DNA of 64,000 nucleotides from Deltaproteobacteria bacterium (GCA_029261795.1 JAJDAP010000116.1:62001-126000); one strand, 5' to 3'; positions 52,008 through 60,284 are shown, counted from the stretch's first letter. The notes: generated by a model from the sequence alone, not told the origin. A program made the numbers and translations.

Positions 52008-53579
52008 ATGCCGGGGTCGGCATGGCTCGGTTACGGGGAGGCGGAGCCTTCCGACGGCTGGGATCGGGGTCCCCTCCAGCACCTGCTCCCCACCGCGTCC
52101 GAGCGATCTCTCCACCTGAAGCTCTCGCTGGTCGCGCCCGTCGGTAAGCCTCCGCGTCTGCGGATCGCTGGGCAGGTGCAGGCGGGAGAGCGGACGGATT
52201 CCGCCGGTCGCTTCTGGGCCTTCCGGGTGGGCGGGCTCGACCCAGACACCGAGTACCGCTTGGAACTCTTGCATGGTGATGAGCCACTCTGCGATTCGTG
52301 GCCGCTCCGCACCTTGCCGGCGCGTGACGGAAGGCCCGAACGCCTGCGCGTGGCCTCGTTCACATGTGCGGGGGGCGCCAACTTCCCGACGCCGCCAAGC
52401 CTGTTCCACGCGTTCAAGCCCGCCGCGTGGCGCCGCCGTCTCTTCGACCTGATGCTCGCGCAGAAGCCGGACCTCGTGATCGCGAACGGTGACCACGTGT
52501 ACTTCGACCTCCCACAGATGGAGGCACTTCGGGATTCGGCACTCGGCCAGCTCATCATGCCCTTCCTGGATGGCGCGAAGGCGCGCTTCGATCCGACCCG
52601 GGCCGTGCTGGGGACCGCCAACGAGGCTGCCCTGACAATGGTGGGCGACGACCAGATCGCGAGCATCTACGGCGTGCGCTTCAGGTCGACACCCGTCTTC
52701 TTCGTCACCGACGATCACGACTACTTCGTCAACGACGATGCGACACCGGAGGGTGTCACGCTGCCGCCCAGCCCGTTCCACGCGGCATTGCGCGACGCCC
52801 TCCAGCGCCTCTACTTCCCCGAGTTCATCGCCGATGATCTGCCAGCATCGCTCCCCGGGCGCATCCGGCACGGACCGGCCGCGCTCTCCACCCACTTCGG
52901 TGAGATCCGCTACGGCGATCTCTTTGCGGGGCTCGTCTACGACTGCGGGGGCTTCTTGAGCCTCGGGGCCGAGGCCGGCCTCGTCCCCCGCTCGCTGGAG
53001 GCGTGGTTGATCGACCGGACCCGCAAGGAGGACACCCTACACCTCGCGCATATCCCGTCCCATCCCATGGGATGGACGGCCGGAAAGTGGCGCGAGTGGT
53101 ACCCGGACCTGCTTGACAGCACGGGCTTCGCCGTCGCTCCGGTGCTGCGAGATGACGAGGGCGGCAAGTACCTGTGGCAGCAGGGCTGGTGGCGACAGCA
53201 TCAGGCGTTGCTAGGTGCGCTCTCCTCCCAGACGCGGCGCAAGGCACTGGTCGTCTCCGGCGACCTCCACGCCCTGGGCGCGGCGCGCATCGAGAGGAGT
53301 GGCGGCCTCGATCTCGGGGCGAATCCGGTGCACGCGATCCTGTCGGGGCCGGTGGGCGTGGGCGATGTTGGATGGCCTTCGCGTGCCCGCGGCGTCGCGG
53401 CACGGCTGCCGGAAGATCTCGGCGCGGAGTCGCTTCTCGGGCTCGACGAGCGCAACGGATTCACCCTTTTGGACTTCGACCGCCGCAGCGCGAGGTTGCA
53501 GATCCTCGGCTGCCCCCGGGACTATGTGTCGCCGGCGAACCTCGACGTCGCGTCGGCCTTCGAGCTCGAGCTGGTCTGA
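52008..53579 (+). CDS. PhoD-like alkaline phosphatase/phosphodiesterase, N-terminus possibly lost
   Basis: The 523-residue protein has a fibronectin-like N-terminal part and a PhoD metallophosphatase domain: VASFTCAGG, LVIANGDHVYFD, FFVTDDHDYF and ALVVSGDLHALGAARIE supply Asp, Asn and His metal ligands. Homology-like sequence continues upstream of ATG 52008 in frame (EVLALSLA), so the original start may have been removed at the junction with the beta-helix remnant. No signal peptide remains, while PhoD relatives are usually Tat-exported. Confidence 0.82.
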   Translation: MPGSAWLGYGEAEPSDGWDRGPLQHLLPTASERSLHLKLSLVAPVGKPPRLRIAGQVQAGERTDSAGRFWAFRVGGLDPDTEYRLELLHGDEPLCDSWPLRTLPARDGRPERLRVASFTCAGGANFPTPPSLFHAFKPAAWRRRLFDLMLAQKPDLVIANGDHVYFDLPQMEALRDSALGQLIMPFLDGAKARFDPTRAVLGTANEAALTMVGDDQIASIYGVRFRSTPVFFVTDDHDYFVNDDATPEGVTLPPSPFHAALRDALQRLYFPEFIADDLPASLPGRIRHGPAALSTHFGEIRYGDLFAGLVYDCGGFLSLGAEAGLVPRSLEAWLIDRTRKEDTLHLAHIPSHPMGWTAGKWREWYPDLLDSTGFAVAPVLRDDEGGKYLWQQGWWRQHQALLGALSSQTRRKALVVSGDLHALGAARIERSGGLDLGANPVHAILSGPVGVGDVGWPSRARGVAARLPEDLGAESLLGLDERNGFTLLDFDRRSARLQILGCPRDYVSPANLDVASAFELELV

Positions 53580-53764
53580 GCCCGGTAGGGGCGTTTCGAG
53601 ACAGCAGCCGATCGGGGCATCAGACGCAACGCGGGTGGGAACTCCGCGCGCCGCGGCGCATCAGTTGCCGGCCTCGTCGGTGCGGCAGCGGGGCCAGCGA
53701 CACGGCAAGGCCACCGGCTCTTCGGCTGTATGATCTCCTGCGAGTTCGGAAGGGGAGTGCGGAC

Positions 53765-55561
53765 ATGATGAATCGGGGATCACGCCTGTCTCTGCGAAGT
53801 CGGGGGATCGTCGCTCTGATCCTCTTGCCGCTGCTTCAGGCCGGCAGCGCCTACGCCGAGTTCGAACCGAGGCCCGAGTACGAGTCCATCATCGACAACG
53901 ATCCGGTGGTCGGGCAGCGATTCGAATTGCTTCTCCAAGAGGGCAGGCCCCGGGTCGATCGGGTCACCGAAGGCGTCTTCCTGGCTCGCGGCTTCGGCCA
54001 GGGCAGCGCGATCCTGGTCGAAGGCGACGAGGGCGTCGTGATCTTCGATGTCGGAGACAGCTACGAGCACGGGAAAGCCATGCTGGCGGCTTTCCGGGAG
54101 CACACGACCAAGCCCATCGAGGCCATCGTCTACTCGCACTTCCACTTCGACCACGTCTTCGGCAGCAAGGCCTGGGTGGAAGCAGCGGGACCGGATGTCC
54201 AGATCATCGCCCACGAGTCGACGGCCCGGTATCTCGATGAGCGCGTGTCCGCCCTTGCACCCCGTACCGACTGGGGGCTGTCGATGCAGTTCGGCATGCA
54301 CCTCGACGAGCGTTGTGCGGTCGGCAAAGGGCCCCTCTGCTCTGGCGTGAAGGGAATCCAGTTTCCGCGCATTGGCTCGACGAAGGGCCACAAGCGCCAC
54401 GTGGTCTACCCGAACCGCACCTTTCGCGACCGACTGGCCCTCGATATCGAGGGCGTCGAAATCGAGCTGATCCACTCTCCCAGCGAAACGCCCGACAACA
54501 TCCTGCTGTGGCTGCCAGAGAAGAAGACCGTTCTGACGGGCGACTCTCTCACTCCGACCCTTCCGCCCATCTTCACGGCCCGCAGCCAGCGCGTGCGCGA
54601 TCCCGATGGCTACCTGAAATCCATGGATCTCATGCGTTCGCTCCAGCCGGATCACGTCGTTCCCAGCCATGGGCCGGCCTTTTCGGGGGAGCTTGCCCGG
54701 GAGGTCCTGGTCAACTATCGCGATACGGTCGCATTCATGTACCACCAGACGGTTCGCTTGATCAATCGAGGGCTGGGTCCGGAGGAGATCGCTTCACGGC
54801 TACGATTGCCGGACCACCTGGCAGACCATCCCATGCTAGGCCAATGGTACAACGACCTGCAGACCGACATCCGTGGCATCTACGGCTATCTGGTCGGCCA
54901 CTACGGCGACGTGGCGGAGATGCCCTTGCTGTCGCCCCAGGTGGCCGATCGCAACATGATCGCCCTGGCAGGTGGGGCGGGACCCTATCTCGAGAAGCTG
55001 CAGGAAGCCCACGACCGGGGCGAGTACGTCTGGGTCGCTCGTGCAGCGACTCACCTGATCCGGGTGGAGCCCGGGAACCAGGCGGCCAAGGACCTCAAGG
55101 CCGCCGCGCTACGCGTGCTGGCAGCCCAGACCACGGCCGGATCCCACCGCCATTTCTATCTCCAGCATGCGGCCGCTCTCGAGGGTCTGATCGAGATCCC
55201 GATGGTCGCGCGTTTCAGCAGCGACGACGTGTCGACGGTGCCGGTGGCCACGTTGGTCGAGCAGCTCCCGTTCCGCCTCGACGCGGAAAGGGCCGCGGGG
55301 CGAGAGGGAGGCTTCTCCGTCGCGATCACGGACTCCGAGCAGAGCTTCGTGGTCGAGCTGCGCAAAGGAGTGGCGGAGGTGTTGTCAGGCGCCGCTGGCG
55401 AGCCGATCGACCTCTCCATGGACAGCCAGGCCTTCCGGCTGTTCTACATCGGGGCGCTGTCCCTGGAGACCGGCTTCGTCGAGGGCGCGATGACCGGCGA
55501 CCCAGCGAAGGCCCGATCGTTCTTCGAGCTGTTCGACTGGCCGCGCCAGGCGGGCGAGTAG
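53765..55561 (+). CDS. alkylsulfatase-like metallo-beta-lactamase-fold hydrolase
   Basis: ATG at 53765 after AGGGGAG gives 598 residues with a signal peptide (IVALILLPLLQAGSAYA). The metal site SHFHFDH is at 124-130, with PSHGPAF later. The region MYHQTVRLINRGLGPEEIA followed by QWYNDLQTDIRGIYGYLVG is the alkylsulfatase dimerisation domain, and the last 120 residues form an SCP2-like domain. The order matches SdsA1-type alkylsulfatases that cleave primary or secondary alkyl sulfates. With the two arylsulfatases nearby it extends a sulfate-ester theme. Confidence 0.88.
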   Translation: MMNRGSRLSLRSRGIVALILLPLLQAGSAYAEFEPRPEYESIIDNDPVVGQRFELLLQEGRPRVDRVTEGVFLARGFGQGSAILVEGDEGVVIFDVGDSYEHGKAMLAAFREHTTKPIEAIVYSHFHFDHVFGSKAWVEAAGPDVQIIAHESTARYLDERVSALAPRTDWGLSMQFGMHLDERCAVGKGPLCSGVKGIQFPRIGSTKGHKRHVVYPNRTFRDRLALDIEGVEIELIHSPSETPDNILLWLPEKKTVLTGDSLTPTLPPIFTARSQRVRDPDGYLKSMDLMRSLQPDHVVPSHGPAFSGELAREVLVNYRDTVAFMYHQTVRLINRGLGPEEIASRLRLPDHLADHPMLGQWYNDLQTDIRGIYGYLVGHYGDVAEMPLLSPQVADRNMIALAGGAGPYLEKLQEAHDRGEYVWVARAATHLIRVEPGNQAAKDLKAAALRVLAAQTTAGSHRHFYLQHAAALEGLIEIPMVARFSSDDVSTVPVATLVEQLPFRLDAERAAGREGGFSVAITDSEQSFVVELRKGVAEVLSGAAGEPIDLSMDSQAFRLFYIGALSLETGFVEGAMTGDPAKARSFFELFDWPRQAGE

Positions 55562-55667
55562 CCTGATAGGACACCCGGGAATCCGCGGGAACGACGCGGC
55601 GCGGCCGAAGGCGGAGAAATTTGCCCCCTACATCGTGGGCGACGCCCCACCACCTGCGACCGTGCGG

Positions 55668-56822
55668 TTACCCGCTCGCGACGTTCTGGAATTCTTGGTT
55701 CACCCAACGGACCTTGGGCGTGATCCACGCGATCCACCCGGCCAGTGCTGCAGCCACCGGCCACGTTGGAAGTGTTGCGAACGCCCCGAGCCATAGCGCG
55801 ACGAACACGCCGAGCCGGACCCCTGCGATCTTGATGCGCTGCTGTGGCGTCGGCCCGTTCTTCTTCTGTGCGAAGGCAAGGGGTTGGATGAACCAACCAT
55901 TCGCAATCAAGAGAGAGACGAATAGCGGCCACGGGGCGGAGGGGCTGTCCATCTCGGCCTGATCGTCGTGCGCGACGTCGGCGACTTCGGAACCCGAAGC
56001 CAGGGCGGTCTGGATCGACGACCAGACGTGCTCGGGCGTCGGACGCAGCATCGCGCCGCCCACGTTCTTGCGCGACGGCGCGCTGCGCCAGCGATACAAC
56101 ACGCGCCCTTCACGGGACAAGACCAGCACGCCAGGCTGGAAGTAGCCCTTCGGATGGGTGGGCTCGAATCCGGGAGACGAGCGTCTCAGGAAGTCGAGCC
56201 GCGACTGGACGAAGATCTCGAGCCAGCCCCGCTCGCGCGCGACTTCGGGGACCTCTTGGTGAGGGTCGCCCACGCATTCGAATCCGAGACCCCACTCGTC
56301 CTGGGCGCGATCCGCCAGCCGCTGCGGTTCACTCGTGACGCCGTAGATCTCACCGCCCACGGCGCGAATTCCCTCGAGCACGCCGCTGCTTTCGTAGCTC
56401 CGCAACTCGGAGCGACAAGGCGGTCACCAGAAACCGCGATAGAAGAGAACGACCGTGAAGTCGTGTCGTTCGAGGGTGCGATCCAGCCACCCGCGACGCG
56501 GTCCCGGCGGCGGATCGAGTTCGGCCTGCAGGTTCTCGGTCGACCGGGCGGAATCGGACCCGTCGACCGCGGCCGCGTCTTCGACGAAGCCGATTTCGCG
56601 CCCGCTCCCCATATCCGAAACCCGAAACGAGCGTTGTTCGCAGCGATCGCCTCCGCACAACACGAGCCTCAGTTCGCGAGGGGAATCGTCTTCGAGCGCG
56701 TCGTCGGGATCGAGGATCCCGGTCACTTCGAAGGGAATCGCCTGGTCGCGGTTGAACCACGCAAGAGCGGCGTCGACGTCCGGTCGCAGTGCGGCGGGAA
56801 TGACTTCGCTCACAGTCGGCAT
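55668..56822 (-). CDS. thioredoxin-fold peroxiredoxin-like selenoprotein with membrane tail
   Basis: ATG at 56822 follows GGAGGT with six bases spacing. After 132 residues the frame meets TGA (56424-56426) in VVLFYRGFW-TGA-PPCRSELRSYE and stays open for 251 more. Cys homologues of this AhpC/TSA-like family have Cys at that place (RG-x-WC-x-x-C), so TGA should encode Sec133, giving Sec-x-x-Cys. A hairpin suited to a bacterial SECIS follows. The C-terminal 90 residues contain two or three helices (LFVSLLIANGWFIQPLAF, GVFVALWLGAFATLPTWPVA). Total 384 residues. It probably reduces peroxides or disulfides at the inner membrane. Without Sec insertion it would end at residue 132. Confidence 0.8.
56397..56426 (-). 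promoter_or_regulatory. TGA codon with bacterial SECIS-like hairpin
   Basis: Ten bases after the TGA (56424-56426) the minus strand has GCTCCG-AGTTG-CGGAGC, a perfect six-pair stem with five-base loop. A C/U mismatch and two further pairs extend it. Distance, stem length and a G within the first two loop bases fit the bacterial SECIS model, in which SelB binds the apical loop near the UGA. The fdhF element of E. coli has nearly the same spacing. Confidence 0.75.
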
Positions 56823-57231
56823 GTTGGGACCTCCGGGATCTCTGAATGAGTTTCGCAAATCAGAGGGGGTCGATCGAGCCGCCTGGACGCACGGAGACTT
56901 TCGGGATGGCCTCCGCCGTTTTGGAACTCATCCGATTCTATCAGCGCCTCGTCCGACTTCCGGCGCAGGGCACTAGGTGCCGGCATAGGGGAATCCCGAA
57001 CTGAGCCTCAGGTACGGAGAGAGGGTCATCCGCAGCTTCCCGCACAACCACTCGATTCGGTTGGCACGCCGGGAGGGATCCGAACCCCCGACCGCGTGAT
57101 ATCCAAGAGCGCCGCGGTGGGCTCGGGCTATCAGGATTCCTCTCGCCTTTCGAGCCCAGCAGGGACCAGCACGCCCAGCTGGAGCCCTGACCGCTGTCGT
57201 TCTCGCCGAGTCGGAGAGCCAGCTGCTTGCG
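56823..57231. other. intergenic region containing the right tRNA-end repeat
   Basis: No gene is seen in about 400 bases. It includes the promoter area of the selenoprotein gene at its left and the 33-bp repeat at 57061-57093. The segment from 57094 to 57231 has no recognised feature. Confidence 0.4.
57061..57093 (-). repeat. tRNA 3'-end fragment, right copy of a 33-bp direct repeat
   Basis: It matches 48295-48327 at 32 of 33 positions (C for T in the T-loop region) and has the same orientation. Bases beyond the 33 differ from the left copy on both sides. The upstream minus-strand sequence does not fold into anticodon or D arms. Together the copies bracket 8.8 kb. Confidence 0.7.
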
Positions 57232-57720
57232 CTAGGTCAGGTTCCCCGGCGCGATGCGCGGGAGCGGTCGACGTCCATCTGGGGCTGGCGCGTGCTGGTG
57301 GTTCGATCTGCCCGGTACGGGCATCCTGAGGGCATTGCGCCGATTCGTCGCGAGCTGGCTCTCGAGGATGTCGGACGTCCAGCTGTACATGCTGTCAACC
57401 GGAAGCGCGCCGACGGGCTTCTGGCACATGATCTCACGTCGCGACCAGAGCAGGATCACGGGCTTGTTCTCCAACCGTGCCATGCGTAGCTCCGCCGCAA
57501 CGGATACGGAACCCTCCGTATGGGCACCGCACACCACGACGATCTGCTCCGATTCGGCGATGTGCGCCTGGGTCGTCCTCGCCCATGTCTCCGGGTCTAC
57601 GCGCGGTTCGGAGGTCCCGGAGACCTCGAAGATCGCGGTGCCGCCAGCGCTCGCGATCATCTTGTTGCAGAGGTCCTGATCGTGATCCATGTCGAATGCT
57701 ACGAATACACGAATCGTCAT
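57232..57720 (-). CDS. TIR-like (ThsB/MTH538-type) domain protein
   Basis: The 162-residue protein begins TIRVFVAFDMDHDQDLCNKM and continues with WARTTQAHIAESEQIVVVCG, SVSVAAELRMARLENKPVIL: strands and helices in the order of flavodoxin-like TIR domains of the DUF1863 type, as in Thoeris ThsB. The domain ends near residue 125; the remaining tail is basic and low in order. A Glu in AAEL lies where catalytic Glu occurs in NAD-using TIRs. No ThsA-like effector is adjacent. It sits 140 bases from a tRNA-end repeat, a typical place for defence genes. Confidence 0.6.
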   Translation of the reverse strand: MTIRVFVAFDMDHDQDLCNKMIASAGGTAIFEVSGTSEPRVDPETWARTTQAHIAESEQIVVVCGAHTEGSVSVAAELRMARLENKPVILLWSRREIMCQKPVGALPVDSMYSWTSDILESQLATNRRNALRMPVPGRSNHQHAPAPDGRRPLPRIAPGNLT

Positions 57721-57739
57721 CTGTTAGGCACCTCAGCCG

Positions 57740-57761
57740 ACCGATCCCAGTTGAGATCGGT
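57740..57761. promoter_or_regulatory. 7-bp inverted repeat upstream of the TIR-like gene
   Basis: ACCGATC (57740-57746) and GATCGGT (57755-57761) are exact inverted copies around an eight-base gap, 20-41 bases before ATG 57720. It could be an operator, or a terminator for the XRE gene upstream; no T-run is seen. Confidence 0.4.
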
Positions 57762-57841
57762 GCGTCGCGTTCGCTTCTGCGCAATCCAGGACAGCCTCCC
57801 AAAGCGCAACGTCACTAGCCATTCCGGTCTTGCGGCCACCA

Positions 57842-58240
57842 TCAGCTCCGCGACCGCAGGAACGCCAGATACTTGAGGAGTTCTTCTTCCTCCTCGGCTG
57901 TCAGGTCGTCGATCGCGAAGGCGGCCAACCTCTGGCGCCGCTTCCCGCCGGGCTCCGCGGGCAGCAAGTAGCCGGCTTTCTCCATCAGGGCCTCGTAGGG
58001 CACGGCATAGGTCGCGGCGAGATGATGCAGCACGTTCGGTGACGGCTTCTTGATCTTCCCATTCTCGAGCTGGCTCAAGTACGCGTTCGAGACGGCCTTG
58101 TCCGTGGCCTCCTCGACCTGCCTCAGCGAGAGCCCCTTGGCCGTGCGCAGATCAGCCAGAACCCCAGCCAATTCACTGGGTTGTCCCTCGAACGGGGTCG
58201 ATTGTCGCTTCTTTTTGATCCGCCGATTGTCGCTCGCCAT
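57842..58240 (-). CDS. XRE-family transcriptional regulator
   Basis: ATG at 58240 gives 132 residues: a basic N-terminus (RRIKKKRQS), an HTH of the Xre type (LADLRTAKGLSLRQVEEAT, SNAYLSQLENGKIKKPSPN) and a C-terminal tail with an acidic helix (DDLTAEEEEELLKYLAFLR). The recognition-helix pattern YLSQLE-x-G is typical. It is divergent from the gene at 58381 and probably binds the inverted repeat in between, repressing both directions. Such regulators often control toxins or defence genes; the TIR-like gene lies 121 bases downstream on the same strand. Confidence 0.88.
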   Translation of the reverse strand: MASDNRRIKKKRQSTPFEGQPSELAGVLADLRTAKGLSLRQVEEATDKAVSNAYLSQLENGKIKKPSPNVLHHLAATYAVPYEALMEKAGYLLPAEPGGKRRQRLAAFAIDDLTAEEEEELLKYLAFLRSRS

Positions 58241-58276
58241 CCAAGGCAAGCTAGTCCAGACTGCTCAATCGATCAA

Positions 58277-58321
58277 GCAAATTTAGTAATCGATTGACAA
58301 ACTTAATTTGCAGAGTAGATT
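58277..58321 (+). promoter_or_regulatory. promoter overlapped by an operator-like inverted repeat
   Basis: TTGACA (58294-58299), 16 bases and TAGATT (58316-58321) form a strong sigma-70-type promoter pointing right. GCAAATTTAG at 58277 and CTTAATTTGC ending at 58311 are inverted copies (9 of 10) that bracket the -35 box. This AT-rich stretch stands out from its GC-rich surroundings. It is the natural binding site for the divergent XRE regulator. Confidence 0.6.
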
Positions 58322-58380
58322 TAGCAGGCAACGATGAAGGCGGAACCGGCGAACCGGGAGGCCGCGATGCGAGGGGGCCG

Positions 58381-58767
58381 ATGCAGGAAGCCCAGCGGAA
58401 CGATTGGACTCGGACGCGGCTCCAGCCCCAGGAACGGCACGCACTCTTGGCGGCGCTGACTTCCGCCCAAGAGGCGCACCTGCTCGACCACGACTACGTC
58501 TGGGTCAAGGGAGTCGGCGTGCTCTGGAAAGCCACGGATGGTGTCCTACGGCGCGCCCGGTTCACACACGGGACGCACTTCAAGACGCGACACGGAGATT
58601 TCTATATCGACTCGACGGGCAGCGCGCGCCAGCTCGCCGGTCTTCGAGTCGCGTTGCCCCCGTCGAAGCAGCGGCGCTTGAAGCCTCTCGGCAACGGGGA
58701 TGGATCGATGACCCCGACAAAGCTGTCCCTCGTTTCTGCAGATTCAGGTCCAGTCACCACCCCCTGA
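58381..58767 (+). CDS. small hypothetical protein
   Basis: ATG at 58381 after GGGGG gives 128 residues, first gene behind the operator-covered promoter. It is rich in basic and aromatic residues (HDYVWVKGVGVLWKATDG, ARFTHGTHFKTRHGDFYID), with a predicted beta-rich centre and a disordered tail. No family recognised. It lies 14 bases before the next gene and should be cotranscribed with it. Confidence 0.6.
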   Translation: MQEAQRNDWTRTRLQPQERHALLAALTSAQEAHLLDHDYVWVKGVGVLWKATDGVLRRARFTHGTHFKTRHGDFYIDSTGSARQLAGLRVALPPSKQRRLKPLGNGDGSMTPTKLSLVSADSGPVTTP

Positions 58768-58781
58768 AAGGCCCGCGAAAG

Positions 58782-59276
58782 ATGAGCCATGAAGTTCAAG
58801 ACAGGCCGAACCCGAAGGTGATTCTTCCAACAGATCACGCGACGCTGCGCTTGCTGAACATGAGTGGGCCGTATCCGCTCGACGGCCGGGCCGTCGATGA
58901 AGTCCTGAGGCGTGTTTCGCCCGGCAACTTCGCGCTCGGATACATGGACGGCGACTCGTTCAGTGTGTTCTTCGTCGGGCGTTCCGACTCTGACGTCAGA
59001 GAGCGACTCCACGAGTGGGTCGGGATGCCGAGCCACGGAGAGAGGTTCACTTCCAACGCCAAGGCTCCGTGGGCGGTGCGGCGGCGGGGCCTCGTTCCTC
59101 TTGGTGTGCCGCTACCTGGCCGTGTCGGGAATGCCGATAGCCGGTATACGCACTTCGCCTACAGCTACGCGGATTCCGCCGCCATTGCCTTCAAGAGGGA
59201 GCTTCGGCAATTCGATGACTTCGGCGGCTGTCGGGTGCTCGACAATCGGACGGGGCCGGTTTCGGCGGCTGCATAG
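58782..59276 (+). CDS. hypothetical protein with GIY-YIG-like pattern
   Basis: The 164-residue protein has GNFALGYMDGDSFSVFFVGR, SDSDVRERLHEWVGM, THFAYSYADSAAIAFKREL and FDDFGGCRVLDN. The order strand-strand-VGRSD-helix-then AA-x-FKRE resembles small GIY-YIG-like proteins of unknown function, where Arg of the GRS motif and Glu of the last helix would be catalytic. The Tyr residues of the name motif are not both clear. Nuclease activity is therefore only possible. It is the second gene of the XRE-controlled set. Confidence 0.5.
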   Translation: MSHEVQDRPNPKVILPTDHATLRLLNMSGPYPLDGRAVDEVLRRVSPGNFALGYMDGDSFSVFFVGRSDSDVRERLHEWVGMPSHGERFTSNAKAPWAVRRRGLVPLGVPLPGRVGNADSRYTHFAYSYADSAAIAFKRELRQFDDFGGCRVLDNRTGPVSAAA

Positions 59277-59277
59277 C

Positions 59278-59427
59278 ATGTGGGCACATCTGCGCGAGTT
59301 CTTGCTGCGCCTTGGGCGACGCTCTCAGAAAAGCGCCGAGGAGCTGCGGGTCGACCGCGAGCGGGGGCGGTTCTGGGCCCAACTCCGCGAGGGAGAGCGC
59401 GAGGCGGAAGCCAGGTTGGGGCGGTGA
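59278..59427 (+). CDS. 49-residue charged protein
   Basis: ATG at 59278 starts one base after the stop of the upstream gene. The product (MWAHLREFLLRLG, EELRVDRERGRFWAQLREGE) is a helical, strongly charged peptide with likely coiled-coil character. Its tight spacing supports translation as part of the operon. No family recognised. Confidence 0.5.
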   Translation: MWAHLREFLLRLGRRSQKSAEELRVDRERGRFWAQLREGEREAEARLGR

Positions 59428-59499
59428 GGCTCACGTTCCAGAAGGGTCCGTTCCGAATCTTCAGCACGGTCGAGAATCCATTGAAAGGGAACGCAACAC

Positions 59500-60270
59500 A
59501 TGAGCATCAAACTGCGATGGCGCGCTCCGCTCTTTCTGCATCTGGTCATTGTCTCGCTGGTTCTGGCGCCGTTGCAATCAAGCGGGGCATCGGGCGATGA
59601 CACGTCGATAGCGCTGCCCCTCCACGCGCACGATAGTCGCTACGGGCCGGGGTGGCGTTGCAACTGGGGCTACCAAGAAAAACATCAGACATGCGTGGCC
59701 ATCGAGGTGCCTCCGGATGCACACCTGGCTTCGATCGGGCACGGCTGGGAGTGCGACCGGGGTTACCTGCGGGCCAATGGGGAATGCGCACAGCTCGAAG
59801 TCCCCTTGCACGGATTCCTCAGTGGACGCGGCGGCCAGTGGGATTGCGATCGCGGATATCGAAAGGTCGGCGAATCGTGCTCGACGATTTCCTTGCCTGA
59901 GAACGCGTACCTCGCGGATATCGGCGCCTCCTGGGAATGCGAACGAAGGTTCCGAAAGAAGGGCGATTCGTGCGCGCTGCTCGAGATCCCACAGAACGGG
60001 CACTTGCGGTGGTCGGGCGACGCTTGGGAGTGCAACCGCGGTTTCGCTCGGAAGGACGGTTCGTGCGCCGCGGTCGAAGTTCCGGCGAACGGCCATCTGA
60101 CCTCGGCGGGGCACGATTGGGATTGTGGTCGAGGCTTCCGTAAGAACGGGCCCTCGTGCGAGGCCTTTCGAGTGCCAGGAAACGCCCACGTCGACTACTC
60201 GGGGAACCATTGGGCTTGCGATCCGGGCTATCGGACGCGTGGAGCGGGTTGCGCAATTGCCAAGCGCTGA
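59500..60270 (+). CDS. secreted Cys-rich protein with seven 31-residue tandem repeats
   Basis: The 256-residue protein has a signal peptide (FLHLVIVSLVLAPLQSSGAS) and then seven copies of a 31-residue unit with the pattern hP-x-NAHL-x5-W-x-C-x-RG(Y/F)-x5-(E/S)C-x3-E. Each unit has two Cys at fixed places (C-x12-C), so one disulfide per unit is likely. Similar units occur in secreted proteins of marine Gram-negatives, whose role is not known to me. It may be a rod-like extracellular or periplasmic binder. It starts 72 bases after the small charged gene. Confidence 0.8.
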   Translation: MSIKLRWRAPLFLHLVIVSLVLAPLQSSGASGDDTSIALPLHAHDSRYGPGWRCNWGYQEKHQTCVAIEVPPDAHLASIGHGWECDRGYLRANGECAQLEVPLHGFLSGRGGQWDCDRGYRKVGESCSTISLPENAYLADIGASWECERRFRKKGDSCALLEIPQNGHLRWSGDAWECNRGFARKDGSCAAVEVPANGHLTSAGHDWDCGRGFRKNGPSCEAFRVPGNAHVDYSGNHWACDPGYRTRGAGCAIAKR

Positions 60271-60284
60271 GTGAAGGGTGCGCA

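Noticed and set aside
53174..53764. Upstream extension of the alkylsulfatase-like frame
   Set aside because: It overlaps the PhoD gene in another frame; signal peptide and Shine-Dalgarno fix the start at 53765.
59500..60270. CRISPR array, because of regular spacing in DNA
   Set aside because: The period of 93 bases is a coding repeat of 31 residues; there are no conserved short repeats with unique spacers.
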